NCBI GenBank assembly: GCA_014379585.1
Contig: JACMLN010000099.1
Coordinates: 37,847-101,846 of the forward strand
DNA length: 64,000 nt
Source: Gloeobacterales cyanobacterium ES-bin-313
GTDB lineage: Bacteria > Cyanobacteriota > Cyanobacteriia > Gloeobacterales > Gloeobacteraceae
Reading direction: 5' to 3'
Shown: one piece after another, positions 8,429 through 17,488 of the stretch
Numbering within the stretch: the stretch's first letter is position 1
Layout: every line of letters starts with the position of its first letter
Notes under the pieces: generated by a model
Told to the model about the DNA's origin: nothing
Database searches by the model: none
What the model saw: the letters and a program-made list of their open reading frames with translations, nothing else
Position numbers and translations under genes: made by a program

Positions 8429-10792
8429 CTAGAAGCGATAGCGAATGGTGCCGTAAGCGCTGAGGGGTTCGCCAAGCCGAGCTGAACCCCGACCACCGCT
8501 TGCGTAATAGTCGGAATCGGTCAGGTTACGCAAGTTGAGTTGGATTTCATAGTTGTCGTTTGTGTAGCTGATCAAGCCGTCGAGGCTGGCATAGCTCGGC
8601 AGTAGGCCAGTCCCGTCCTGATTCGCAAAGCGTGTGTCCTGGAAGTTGAATCCCAATCCAACTTTCCACTGGGGCGCCACCTGGTATGTCGTCCAGAGGT
8701 TGAGGGAATGGCGGGGCACGCCAGTAATTTGCGTATCGCTTCGGGCTGGAGAGAGAATACCAATGTTGCCATCGAGGCTCAGCGGCACCCCACGGGTCGT
8801 CACTGCATCGAGAAAGGCATAGTTAACATTGAACGTCCATTCGGGAACCGGGCGGGCAATGAGATCGAGTTCTATCCCACGGGAGCGTTGGTCTACTGGA
8901 TCGGTGGGGTTATTGTTGACATCGAGACGGCTAACAACGTTTACACGGTTGGTGTTGAAAAGGGCAACCGTCAAGTTGAGTCGGTTGCCGAAGAAACTGC
9001 CCTTGTAACCCACTTCGTACTGTTCGGAAGAAGCTAAGGGTAGCGGGGCAAGGACATTGTTGACTACGGCTGCCCCATTGGAAGAGAAACTGCTGGCAAA
9101 GCTCGCATAAATTGCATTGTTCAAGTCAGGTTGGTAGACAATGCCGATGCGCGGGTTGAGTTTGGCGACTGTCCGGTCGTAACTGCGAATGGGGGTGCTC
9201 CCTTCGGCTCGACGAATCTGAGCCTCACGGAAACTGTCGAAGCGCAGACCCACCAGAGCCTTCCACTGCTCAGAAAAAGTGATCTGGTCTTGTAGGTAGA
9301 CAGCAAATGTCTCATTGACCGAGAAGCGGTTTTCGTTGATGTTCGCCTGTACGCGCGCCACTGGCGATTCGCGAAAGACAACGTTAAACAAGTCGATGCA
9401 GGGCACCCGTCGAGTATCGATATTTCTGGCTCCATCAGCACAGACAGCGTTGCCGTTGAGCGGGTTGGTCGGATCGTTGCTCTGACTCGTAGAGCCAATG
9501 GAGCCACTTTGGTAGCGCAGGGTATCGCCATTAATCTTGCTGTACTCAAAGCCAGTCAAGATCCGGTGATCTGCCCCGAAAAAACGGGTATCAAAGGTGA
9601 ACTCGCTGCGATTAAGGAAAGCCTCATCGATGTCAAATTGTTCGCGCAGGCGACGGGCAAGGGCAATACCACTGGGGAACTCAGCAGAGGGTGTAACGTT
9701 GTAGGCGATCACGTCCGTAGCATTGCGGATGAGGTCGAGGCTGCGGCGGGTGTAGAAGAACTTATTGGTAAAGCTGACTGCGTCCGCAATTTTCAAGTCG
9801 TAGATCAGTCCTACCCGGTAGTATTCTTGATCCGCTTTGGCAAACGGAGTGCGATAGAGGCGTTCACCTGTGGCAATTGCGCCGTTGGATCCGGGCAAAA
9901 ACGGAATGCCCGGAATATCCGGCTCGGCGTTGATGCGACGGTAGTCGAAGTCAAAGGTGAGGGTGTTTTTGGGGTCGATGCGCCACTGAAAAGAGGGAAG
10001 AATCTCCAGGCGATAAAGGCTCTGGCTGCGATACCCCTCGCGCTCTTCATAGCCAAGGTCTAGCCGATAGAGCAGTTTGCCGTCAGGACTAGCACCACCC
10101 GTGTTGAGTTGCCCAGCCCGTCTACCAAAACTGCCAAATGAAAAGGTCGCCTCTGACTCAGCCTTCTCAGTAAATGGTCGGGTGATCAAATTCACCAATC
10201 CCGCTCCAGCATTATCGCCAGAGCTGGCCAGTCCGTAGAGTGCCCCAGCCGGCCCCTTGAGCACCTCAATGCGCTCAACATCGGCAAAGCCACGAAACAG
10301 GCCAGAGCGTTCGGTATTGATCGGTGTGATTGCATCGGGCACCCCATCGCGCAAGAATTCTGCCTGGAAGCCACGAATATAGAAATTATCGATGAAACCG
10401 TAGTTTGCGCGGGTACTGGCATTGATGCCGCTGACGTTGCGCAACACATCTTGAAAGCTAATCGGGTCTTGCTCGCGAATAACTGCTCTGGGAATTGTTT
10501 GCACCGAGAAAGGCACATCCCGTGCAGGGGTTTGTATGCCCGTAGCTGACGTTGTTATCCGCGACTGATTGCGATCCCTCGTGACGGTCACTTCGTCTAG
10601 TTCGTCGGGGTTCGCCTGCAGCGAAGGTACAGTTTGAGCAAGCTGGCCTGCATTTGTCGAAATAGGCGCTAGCTCCCTTAAATAAGGCGCAACTTGAGGC
10701 CCTGTAGCCACTACCTGAGCAGAACTCGAAGTAGTCGGCAGCAAAAACAAGCTACCTGCTAGAAGCAAGCAAGCCTTTTGGTGATGAAACAT
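8429..10792 (-). CDS. TonB-dependent siderophore receptor
   Basis: 787 residues: signal peptide (to about residue 25, LLPTTSSSAQ), N-terminal linker, TonB-box-like DEVTVTRDRN, plug domain (RDVPFSVQTIPRAVI, DVLRNVSGINA, FYIRGFQAEFLRDG, VLKGPAGALYGLASSG) and a beta-barrel ending in YGTIRYRF, with the terminal aromatic expected of outer-membrane barrels. The plug sequence is of the FhuA/FoxA ferric-siderophore type, so import of an iron-siderophore is likely; the exact ligand is not readable. GAGG lies 13 nt before ATG. It is transcribed away from the porin and converges on the first receptor. Confidence 0.92.
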   Translation of the reverse strand: MFHHQKACLLLAGSLFLLPTTSSSAQVVATGPQVAPYLRELAPISTNAGQLAQTVPSLQANPDELDEVTVTRDRNQSRITTSATGIQTPARDVPFSVQTIPRAVIREQDPISFQDVLRNVSGINASTRANYGFIDNFYIRGFQAEFLRDGVPDAITPINTERSGLFRGFADVERIEVLKGPAGALYGLASSGDNAGAGLVNLITRPFTEKAESEATFSFGSFGRRAGQLNTGGASPDGKLLYRLDLGYEEREGYRSQSLYRLEILPSFQWRIDPKNTLTFDFDYRRINAEPDIPGIPFLPGSNGAIATGERLYRTPFAKADQEYYRVGLIYDLKIADAVSFTNKFFYTRRSLDLIRNATDVIAYNVTPSAEFPSGIALARRLREQFDIDEAFLNRSEFTFDTRFFGADHRILTGFEYSKINGDTLRYQSGSIGSTSQSNDPTNPLNGNAVCADGARNIDTRRVPCIDLFNVVFRESPVARVQANINENRFSVNETFAVYLQDQITFSEQWKALVGLRFDSFREAQIRRAEGSTPIRSYDRTVAKLNPRIGIVYQPDLNNAIYASFASSFSSNGAAVVNNVLAPLPLASSEQYEVGYKGSFFGNRLNLTVALFNTNRVNVVSRLDVNNNPTDPVDQRSRGIELDLIARPVPEWTFNVNYAFLDAVTTRGVPLSLDGNIGILSPARSDTQITGVPRHSLNLWTTYQVAPQWKVGLGFNFQDTRFANQDGTGLLPSYASLDGLISYTNDNYEIQLNLRNLTDSDYYASGGRGSARLGEPLSAYGTIRYRF

Positions 10793-10978
10793 GGTGACTT
10801 TAACTCCTCAAAAACTCAACTTTGGTTTGGACTGCGCTCCACGCCGACTGAATTTTCTTCAGCCATAGATAGACATCGGTGCAGCACGAAGAGATCAGCT
10901 TTGCGTGAGATGCTGTTTTCCTTCGCGGAATGCAACATCCAGAGCAAATGCAACACGGATTGCAGCACATAAGCACTA

Positions 10979-10995
10979 TTTCATATTCTTCTCAT
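10979..10995 (-). promoter_or_regulatory. Predicted operator: TTTCAT/TCTCAT half-sites 11 bp apart
   Basis: TTTCAT (10979-10984) and TCTCAT (10990-10995) form a direct repeat with 11-bp period, matching the site at 5499-5515. It ends 186 bp upstream of the siderophore receptor start, the same distance as the first receptor's site, although the orientation relative to the gene is opposite. On the receptor's coding strand it reads ATGAGA-N5-ATGAAA. Binding by the local OmpR-type regulator is inferred. Confidence 0.45.
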
Positions 10996-11212
10996 TAGCT
11001 ACACCCAAAGTATGTGACGGCGGACGACAAAATTGCCAGGATAAAATACTGCAAACGCAGGTAAGGCTATCTTTTTGAGTCCGTTTCTAGCAATTCAAAA
11101 AAGGGCGAACAAGGCCGACTCAAAGCCCTCTTCACTTTTGGAAGTAACAAGAGAAGCCTAAACTTAATGAAACTATTTGTCAATAAAAGCGACAAACCTT
11201 TCCCGGAAAAAC

Positions 11213-11236
11213 TTAGATGAGAAAACTCTCATCTAA
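11213..11236 (+). promoter_or_regulatory. Predicted operator: perfect inverted repeat before the porin
   Basis: TTAGATGAGA (11213-11222) and TCTCATCTAA (11227-11236) are perfect 10-bp arms around AAAC, about 86 bp before the porin start. The core ATGAGA-N4-TCTCAT is the same arrangement as at 15445-15460, and ATGAAA-N4-TTTCAT occurs at 13301-13316. The stem is AT-rich and not followed by a T-run, so an operator is more likely than a terminator. Confidence 0.5.
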
Positions 11237-11322
11237 ACTGGGCTGTTTTCAGCATACAAAGCTTAAATACGATAGAAAGATCCGTTTTTTTCGGTCTTTT
11301 TTATTCATGTGGGGAGTTGGCA

Positions 11323-13056
11323 ATGAAATTCAAAAACTATCTAGCTGGGACGATAGGTCTGCTAGGTCTTGCGTTGTATTCAGTTCCGGCGCTTGCTGAG
11401 CCTTCGGAGATTGCACAGGTTACCGACTATACACGGCAGATGATGAAAGAATCTGTCGCACAGGTCAACTCTGTTTCCGAGTTGAGCGATGTCGATCCGA
11501 ACTCCTGGGCCTTTCAAGCCCTCAAGAGCGTCGTTGAGCGCTTTGGCTGCCTAGAAGGCTATCCCAATAAGACTTACTTGGGCAACAAGTCCACCAGCCG
11601 CTACGAATTTGCTGCGGGACTCAACGCTTGCTTGGAGAAGGTCAACGACTTGATCACCAGCAACACATCCAACAAAGCAACGAAAGAAGATTTAGCCATC
11701 CTCAAGCGGCTTCAAGACGAGTTCGCCGCTGAACTCGCTGCCCTACGCGGACGGGTCGATGCCCTCGAAGCCAAAACCAAAGATATTGAATCGAAGCTCT
11801 TCAGCACCACCGCCAAACTAGACGGAACCGTGGTCATGGCGATCACCGGTGGCGGTGGTCAAACCGGCGGCAACATCTTCTACCCCACAAATGGAACCAG
11901 CGGCCCATTCTTGAGTGGTCCTTTTGGCGATTCGCCTCTCTCCCAATCCATTGGTCCGCTTGGAAGCGCGCCAGCCACAGCCGCGAACACCACTTTCGTG
12001 GCACGCACATCGCTCAATTTGCGGGCGACAATTACCGGCAACGACGAATTATTGATCCGTCTACGCGGCGTCACCGGTCAAGATCTTGCTGCGCTTTATC
12101 AAAGTCAGGCATCCAACTTTGGAACCCTGTTCTACGCTCTTGGACCTGGCAACATCCCCTACGATGGTTCCTTCCCGAATAGTGGTGGCAGCCAAGGTAC
12201 CAACGGTTCTTCCCTGGTCACGATTGACAAGATCCGCTACTTGTACAATGTCAGCGAAAGTTTCAACGTCTACTTCGGACGTGTCGATATCTACGAGTTC
12301 TTCGACACCAACTCGTTCAACAACGAAGAAACGACATTTTCAAGCGGCTTCACGATCAATAGCCCAGCCGTGGCCTTCTTCTTCACAGGGCCTGGTGGTG
12401 GCTTTAACTACCACATCACCGACAGACTGGCGATTCGCGGTCTTTACTTCGCGGTCACTGGTGGTTCCGTAACAGCAGGCAACACCGGTAGTAGCGGTCT
12501 CTTTGGCGGCACAAATGCCCTCGCTGGCGAGATCGAGTTCAACCCCAGCGCATCGTCCCATATCAAGTTCACCTATGTGCGCCTCACCGAACAGAACAGC
12601 CTCTACGGTGGCGACATCAGCTCGTTGGCGGGTCTCGGTAGTACTACGGACATCTTCGGCTTCAACACTGAGTGGGCGATTAACCCAGGCTTGATCGTCT
12701 TTGGACGTTACAGCTTCTCCAACTCCGAGCTGAAAGGTCTTCTCACACCTGGTGGTTCGTTCAGCACGATCAATGCTAGTACGTGGCAAGGCGGATTCGG
12801 CCTACCTAACTTGTTAGGTTCCGGCAACCTCTTCGGTGCCATCTACGGCCAACCTGTCCGCTTCGGTGGCGGTCAAGTGAATGGCCTGAGCGCTGCCACA
12901 AATGGTATCGAGAACGTCGCTGAGATCTTCTTCCGCTTCCAGCTGAATGATCGCCTCAGCATTACCCCAGACGTGCAGTTCGTGATCAACTCCGCCAACA
13001 CCCGTGACAGTGTCGGCCTCACCGTTGGCACCCTTAGAGCTACCTTCACCTTCTAA
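11323..13056 (+). CDS. SLH-domain iron-uptake-type outer-membrane porin (SomA/OprB-like)
   Basis: 577 residues. ATG 11323 is chosen because GGGGAG (11311-11316) sits 6 nt upstream; a TTG at 11317 is too close. A signal peptide ends near VPALAEPS, followed by an S-layer homology domain (residues ~55-115: DVDPNSWAFQALKSVVERF, TSRYEFAAGLNACL), a short coiled coil (~125-165) and a long porin barrel ending GTLRATFTF. This is the typical cyanobacterial major porin, in which the SLH domain binds the peptidoglycan-linked polymer. The family includes porins tied to inorganic iron uptake, which fits its place between siderophore receptors and a two-component system. It is followed by two strong terminators. 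Confidence 0.93.
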   Translation: MKFKNYLAGTIGLLGLALYSVPALAEPSEIAQVTDYTRQMMKESVAQVNSVSELSDVDPNSWAFQALKSVVERFGCLEGYPNKTYLGNKSTSRYEFAAGLNACLEKVNDLITSNTSNKATKEDLAILKRLQDEFAAELAALRGRVDALEAKTKDIESKLFSTTAKLDGTVVMAITGGGGQTGGNIFYPTNGTSGPFLSGPFGDSPLSQSIGPLGSAPATAANTTFVARTSLNLRATITGNDELLIRLRGVTGQDLAALYQSQASNFGTLFYALGPGNIPYDGSFPNSGGSQGTNGSSLVTIDKIRYLYNVSESFNVYFGRVDIYEFFDTNSFNNEETTFSSGFTINSPAVAFFFTGPGGGFNYHITDRLAIRGLYFAVTGGSVTAGNTGSSGLFGGTNALAGEIEFNPSASSHIKFTYVRLTEQNSLYGGDISSLAGLGSTTDIFGFNTEWAINPGLIVFGRYSFSNSELKGLLTPGGSFSTINASTWQGGFGLPNLLGSGNLFGAIYGQPVRFGGGQVNGLSAATNGIENVAEIFFRFQLNDRLSITPDVQFVINSANTRDSVGLTVGTLRATFTF

Positions 13057-13096
13057 GTCGTGGTCACCCACTTCTTTGAAAGCTGATTGAAGCGCA

Positions 13097-13148
13097 CGAG
13101 CTCGCAAAGAAAGCAATCACCTCGCTTTCTTTGCGAGCTTGTATTTTT
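13097..13148 (+). terminator. Strong intrinsic terminator after the porin
   Basis: AGCTCGCAAAGAAAGC (13099-13114) pairs perfectly with GCTTTCTTTGCGAGCT (13124-13139) around a 9-nt loop; the stem extends two pairs further with one wobble. A TATTTTTT run follows. It begins about 40 bp after the porin stop. Confidence 0.93.
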
Positions 13149-13153
13149 TAGCA

Positions 13154-13197
13154 TGCTTATTCCTCGTACTTCTTTTGACGAGGGATAAGCATTTTTT
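13154..13197 (+). terminator. Second, tandem terminator
   Basis: TGCTTATTCCTCGT (13154-13167) pairs with ACGAGGGATAAGCA (13178-13191) over 14 positions with one T-G wobble, around a 10-nt loop, followed by TTTTTT. It lies right behind the first terminator, so read-through from the highly expressed porin into the kinase operon should be well blocked. Confidence 0.88.
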
Positions 13198-13278
13198 GTG
13201 ATAGTGAAATTTTTCTGACAATTTAGGAATTTGCGCTCCATATCCTACTAGAGTGTGGAGATCCTCTTTTGCGACCAG

Positions 13279-13316
13279 ATGAGACTGTGATGAACAAAAG
13301 ATGAAAAAGTTTTCAT
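13279..13316 (+). promoter_or_regulatory. Predicted operator cluster before the histidine kinase
   Basis: ATGAGA (13279), ATGAAC (13290) and ATGAAA (13301) form three direct repeats with an exact 11-bp period, and ATGAAA-N4-TTTCAT (13301-13316) adds the inverted arrangement seen at the porin and ABC promoters. This is the richest site of the set and lies 64 bp before the kinase start, as expected for an autoregulated OmpR-type two-component operon. Confidence 0.6.
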
Positions 13317-13380
13317 GTAAAGTAGTAAAAACTGTTTTACAACGAATGAAGGCAGGGTAGCGATCCATTCTTCGGGGAAA

Positions 13381-14802
13381 GTGAATGCTGCAATGGCTAT
13401 AAGCAAGAAATGGAGGGAGTTGAGCCGCTGGAAGTGGGTTTTGGGAAGCGTCCGTTCTCAAATTCTCATTTGGTATATGGCTTTAATGACTTCTGTGGGC
13501 GTGATCGTGATCGTAGCGAGCCAAGAAGTTCTGTTTTTCCGTCTTTCAGAGCGCATTCATCAGACTGTCGAGCGCGAAGTCAATCACTTTCGTCTAGACA
13601 CTGCCGAGGAAGGGAATGTAAAGACCCGATTTGATCGCTATTTAGTCCGCACACTTCCCCATGAGTATCTGTATCTATTGACGTTTATTGACGGCAAGCT
13701 TTATAAATCTTTCCCTGGCTCATTGCCCCAGGATCTGCTCAAGGCGATCATCCAAAAGAAGGCTACCAGCGGAGAGATTCGTACCCAGTCAGGCACTTAT
13801 TTGTTGCAGGCCGAGCCTTTGGCCCAAGGGGGTAAAGTGCGCGGGCAACTTGTGGCTGCCTACTGCCTTTCCTGTGATCGTAAAGCAATCGATGATTCGA
13901 CATCGATTATGGCCATTGCTTTTATCATCAGTATCTTGGCCGTTTCTGCCCTCGCTTGGGATGCGGCTGGACGCATCTTAGCCCCCCTCAAACTGCTGAC
14001 GCAAACAGCACACAAAATCACTGAAGCGGACTTCACACAGCGCATTCCCCTTCGAGGCTACGGAGAAATTGCGGAGATGACCGCAACTTTTAATGAGATG
14101 TTGGATCGCTTAGAAATTGCTTTTGCCAGCCAACGCCAGTTCATCAACGATGCAAGCCACGAGTTGCGCACACCGATTACGATCATTAGAGGGCATCTCG
14201 AATTGCTGGAGGAGGAGCCTGAGGAGCGCAAAGAAACGGTCGCTCTCGTTTTGGACGAACTGGACCGAGTTTCCCGATTCGTCGAAGATCTGTTGCTGCT
14301 GGCCAAAGCCGAGCAGCCCAAGTTTTTGGTCATGCAAACAGTCGATATGGCCACTTTGACAGAAGAAATCTTTGCAAAAGCGAGCGCCCTCGCTCCTCGT
14401 CAGTGGTACTTGGAAAGTAAAGCGCCTGTGAAACTCGTTGCTGACTCTCAGCGTCTCACCCAAGCAGTAATTAACTTAGCTGAAAATGCCGTGAAACACA
14501 CCGATGGCAAGATTGCCATTGGCTCCGCCGTTCAAGGCAACAACGTTGCCCTCTGGGTGCGAGACAGTGGCCGAGGAATTCCAGAGCCCCAGCAAGAGCG
14601 GATCTTTGAGCGCTTTGTCCAGATCGATTCTCCCCGCAGTGCCGATGGTGTAGGTCTTGGCCTCAGCATTGTCCGCGCCATCGCTTCTGCCCACTTTGGA
14701 CAGGTCACGTTGGAATGCCAACCAGGGCAGGGCTGTCTTTTTAGCATTGTGCTTCCTCTCAATCACCAAATGAGCCACCATGAACCGTATCTTGATCGCT
14801 GA
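13381..14802 (+). CDS. Two-component sensor histidine kinase
   Basis: 473 residues from GTG 13381; ATG 13393 is an alternative, and neither has an ideal ribosome site. Layout: membrane helix ~28-52, a periplasmic sensor region ~53-172 with a CLSC cysteine pair near its end, second helix ~175-195, HAMP ~196-250, HisKA with NDASHELRTP (phospho-acceptor His260), then a HATPase domain with the N-box near Asn369, DSGRGIP (~395) and GVGLGLSIV. It autophosphorylates and passes phosphate to the regulator encoded next. The stimulus is not readable; neighbours suggest metal or envelope state. It overlaps the regulator gene by 23 bp. Confidence 0.95.
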   Translation: MNAAMAISKKWRELSRWKWVLGSVRSQILIWYMALMTSVGVIVIVASQEVLFFRLSERIHQTVEREVNHFRLDTAEEGNVKTRFDRYLVRTLPHEYLYLLTFIDGKLYKSFPGSLPQDLLKAIIQKKATSGEIRTQSGTYLLQAEPLAQGGKVRGQLVAAYCLSCDRKAIDDSTSIMAIAFIISILAVSALAWDAAGRILAPLKLLTQTAHKITEADFTQRIPLRGYGEIAEMTATFNEMLDRLEIAFASQRQFINDASHELRTPITIIRGHLELLEEEPEERKETVALVLDELDRVSRFVEDLLLLAKAEQPKFLVMQTVDMATLTEEIFAKASALAPRQWYLESKAPVKLVADSQRLTQAVINLAENAVKHTDGKIAIGSAVQGNNVALWVRDSGRGIPEPQQERIFERFVQIDSPRSADGVGLGLSIVRAIASAHFGQVTLECQPGQGCLFSIVLPLNHQMSHHEPYLDR

Positions 14803-15448
14803 AGACGAATCCCGGATTGTCGCGTTCCTCGAAAAAGGGCTACGCGCCAATGGATTTACCACCACTGCCGTCAATGACGGCAACCAGGCTGCCCGCATCG
14901 CCTCTAGCGAAGACTTCGACTTGATGATCCTCGATCTTGGCTTGCCTGGAAAAGATGGCCTGGTAGTCCTTGAAGACATTCGCGGACGGGGAGAAAAATT
15001 ACCAATCATTATTCTGACTGCCCGCGACGACATCCACGATAAAGTAACTGGTCTTGAATCGGGAGCAGACGACTATCTCACCAAACCTTTTCGATTCGAG
15101 GAACTGCTCGCCCGTATTCGTGTTCGTTTACGAGAATCGCGTCAGCCGAGCGGGGGGTCAGGGATGACCATTAAAGTGGGTGATGTTGTTTTGGATCTAC
15201 GCACCCGCAAAGTGGCAGTGAATGGCCGCCACGTGGAACTCTCAGCACGAGAATTTACTCTAGCGGAAACCTTTCTTTTGCATCCTGGGCAGGTGATGAC
15301 CCGCGAACACTTGCTCAGTCGGGTCTGGGGATACGATTATGATCCAGGATCCAATATTGTCGATGTTTATGTTGGTTATCTGCGCAAAAAAATCGATAGC
15401 CAACTGATCGAGACTGTGCGCGGTATGGGGTACCGCTTGCGGGTATGA
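14780..15448 (+). CDS. OmpR-family response regulator
   Basis: 222 residues. The receiver domain has the acidic pair near residues 8-9, phospho-acceptor Asp52 in MILDLGLPGKDG, and the conserved Lys in LTKPFRFEELL. The C-terminal winged-helix DNA-binding domain (~125-222) shows LSAREFTLAETFLLHPGQVM and VDVYVGYLRKKID. Start ATG 14780 lies inside the kinase gene, giving coupled translation. OmpR/PhoB proteins bind tandem half-sites one helical turn apart, exactly the spacing seen in the predicted operators nearby, so I propose it controls the receptors, porin, itself and the exporter. Confidence 0.95.
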   Translation: MNRILIAEDESRIVAFLEKGLRANGFTTTAVNDGNQAARIASSEDFDLMILDLGLPGKDGLVVLEDIRGRGEKLPIIILTARDDIHDKVTGLESGADDYLTKPFRFEELLARIRVRLRESRQPSGGSGMTIKVGDVVLDLRTRKVAVNGRHVELSAREFTLAETFLLHPGQVMTREHLLSRVWGYDYDPGSNIVDVYVGYLRKKIDSQLIETVRGMGYRLRV

Positions 15449-15460
15449 GAGCCTTCTCAT
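15445..15460 (+). promoter_or_regulatory. Predicted operator: ATGAGA-N4-TCTCAT before the ABC exporter
   Basis: ATGAGA (15445-15450) and TCTCAT (15455-15460) repeat the arrangement found before the porin. The site overlaps the regulator's stop codon and lies 96 bp before the ABC gene. A lone extra ATGAGA at 15506 may add a half-site. Confidence 0.45.
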
Positions 15461-15556
15461 CTGCCCCTCACCCTTGCTACACAGTCCTCAACAATAGTTG
15501 TTATTATGAGAAATACCTTGCCAAATTGTACTAGATAAAGCTTTAGGAGCACATGT

Positions 15557-17488
15557 ATGGCAGTCAGTCTTGAGCCCTCGAAGATAGTACCCCAGGGGAA
15601 GTTCGGTGCGCAAGATCCTTCAGCAACGGTAGCGGCACCGACACCGTATGGACGGCTGCGTGCCCTGCTCCAACAAGAATGGCTAGATGGCACCTTAATC
15701 CTCGTCTATACAGCGATGATCGGTCTGTTGTCTTTGGCAGTACCACTATCAACCCAGGCTTTGGTTAACACAATTGCCTCTGGTGTCTTCTTACAGCCGC
15801 TAGTGGTTCTCAGCTTCCTTGTGCTTGGCTGCTTGTTGTTTGCTGGATTGTTGCAGGTGTTGCGCTTAGTTTTGGCAGAGCGCTTGCAGCAGCGCATTTT
15901 TGCGCGGGTGGCTCTCGATCTTGCTTTGCGATTGCCCTTTGTGCGCCAGTCTGCCCTTGCTGATGCCTACGCTCCGCATCTGGTCAATCGCTTCTTTGAT
16001 GTACTCAACGTTCAAAAAACCCTCTCTAAGCTGCTCATCGACGTGCCAGCCTCCGCTTTTCAGATTCTGGTTGGCCTCTTGCTGATGGTCTTCTACAGCC
16101 CTCTGTTGCTGGTTTTTGCCCTCTGTGTCATCTTATTTATTTTAATTACTTGGCTGGGTTTAGGCATCGGTGGATTGCAAACCAGCATCAAAGAATCTTC
16201 CTACAAGTACCATGTTGCCGACTGGCTTGAAGAATTAGGGCGGTGCAACGTCGGCTTCAAGCTGAGCGGAAACAGTAGCTTTCCCTTGGAGCGAACCGAC
16301 AAACTTGTGCTTGGTTACATCAACGCAAGACAGCTGCACTTCCGCGTGCTTCTGCGTCAAGCTGTTGGCAATGCGATCTTTCGAGCCGTGGCAAACGCTG
16401 GGGTGCTCGCGATCGGTGGCTGGCTTGTGATCAATGCCCAGTTCACGATTGGTCAACTTGTTGCTGCCGAGATTGTTTTGCTTTCTGTGCTGTCTGCCCT
16501 CGACAAACTTGTGAGAATGCTGGAGGATCTTTACGACCTGCTTACTAGTCTTCACAAGCTCGGCCAACTCACCGACCTGCCCCCAGAACGTCAAAATGGG
16601 GTGGCAATCTCCAATGCACCTACATCTAGCCCGCAGAGCATTCCAGGAGCGAGTGTACTTTGCCGAGGGGTACGGTTCAGTTACCAAGAAGATACCGAAG
16701 TGCTGTCCGGACTAGATCTTGATTTAGAGCCAGGCGCTCAAATCAGCCTTGTTGGGACGAGTGGTGCTGGCAAGTCAACGCTTGCGGCTCTGCTGGTTGG
16801 CTTGCAAGAGCCAAGCCACGGGCTTGTCATGGTGAACAGTGTGGAAGTCCGCAGTGCCAATCTTGAAAATCTCCGCAAGATCGTGAGCCTTGTCAACGAC
16901 ACCAACGAAATCTTTGAAGGAAGCATCGAAGAGAATATTCTCCTTGGACGCCCTGAGATCAGTCCTTTCGATATTGAATGGGCTTTAGAAACAGCGCAAC
17001 TGACCGAAGAACTGGCCAAAATGCCAAAAGGTTTGAAGACACCCTTGATCAGTGGAGGACGCAACCTTTCCCGTGGACAGTTGCAACGCCTCTTGATTGC
17101 CCGCGCAATCATCACTCGCCCACACCTGTTGATCCTGGACGAAGCCTTCACAGGCATTGATGAGCGGGATAAGTTAAGCATCCTCGAATGCCTCTACGCC
17201 GAAGATAAGCATTGGACGATCATCGATATTTCCCACGATCCTGAAGTCGTCATTCGCTCCGATACGATCTACGTTCTCGAAGATGGCAAGTTGGTTGAGA
17301 CCCACACAGGTATCAAGTCCAAGTCCAATTTTCCAGGTGCTAAGAGTCGGTTTGCCGCTCTGTTTCCAAGCCTGCGATCCTCCAATCTACCTCCTAGTTA
17401 CGTGAAGACCTATGCTGCAAGCCCTGCCCCAATCCAAACAAACATTGCCCAAGTCCCTACAAACTCTACAAACTCCTCGGCCTCTTAG
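15557..17488 (+). CDS. ABC exporter, fused membrane and ATPase domains
   Basis: 643 residues with AGGAG 7 nt before ATG. The N-terminal half is a six-helix exporter domain (~45-320). The ATPase has Walker A GTSGAGKST (400-408), signature LSRGQ (504-508, a variant of LSGGQ), Walker B LLILDEA with catalytic Glu529, and switch His560. The Q-loop position reads VND, so the usual Gln is Asp. There is no C39 peptidase domain, so it is not a leader-processing bacteriocin exporter. With the next two genes (adaptor and TolC-like channel) it should form a type-I-secretion-like tripartite exporter. Its substrate is not evident nearby. Confidence 0.92.
   Translation: MAVSLEPSKIVPQGKFGAQDPSATVAAPTPYGRLRALLQQEWLDGTLILVYTAMIGLLSLAVPLSTQALVNTIASGVFLQPLVVLSFLVLGCLLFAGLLQVLRLVLAERLQQRIFARVALDLALRLPFVRQSALADAYAPHLVNRFFDVLNVQKTLSKLLIDVPASAFQILVGLLLMVFYSPLLLVFALCVILFILITWLGLGIGGLQTSIKESSYKYHVADWLEELGRCNVGFKLSGNSSFPLERTDKLVLGYINARQLHFRVLLRQAVGNAIFRAVANAGVLAIGGWLVINAQFTIGQLVAAEIVLLSVLSALDKLVRMLEDLYDLLTSLHKLGQLTDLPPERQNGVAISNAPTSSPQSIPGASVLCRGVRFSYQEDTEVLSGLDLDLEPGAQISLVGTSGAGKSTLAALLVGLQEPSHGLVMVNSVEVRSANLENLRKIVSLVNDTNEIFEGSIEENILLGRPEISPFDIEWALETAQLTEELAKMPKGLKTPLISGGRNLSRGQLQRLLIARAIITRPHLLILDEAFTGIDERDKLSILECLYAEDKHWTIIDISHDPEVVIRSDTIYVLEDGKLVETHTGIKSKSNFPGAKSRFAALFPSLRSSNLPPSYVKTYAASPAPIQTNIAQVPTNSTNSSAS

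Larger units (their letters stand above)
10793..11322. other. 530-bp intergenic control region between receptor and porin
   Basis: No credible gene is present. The region separates the minus-strand siderophore receptor from the plus-strand porin and must carry both promoters. It contains two predicted operators (10979-10995 and 11213-11236). The sequence just before the porin is T-rich, with a weak GATCCG-T7-CGGTC stem near 11279-11295 whose role is unclear. Three TGCAACA/TGCAGCA words at 10931, 10949 and 10961 are irregularly spaced. Confidence 0.6.

Noticed and set aside
12340..12789. 149-residue minus-strand frame inside the porin gene
   Set aside because: A shadow of the porin coding sequence, with no start signal or family-like sequence.
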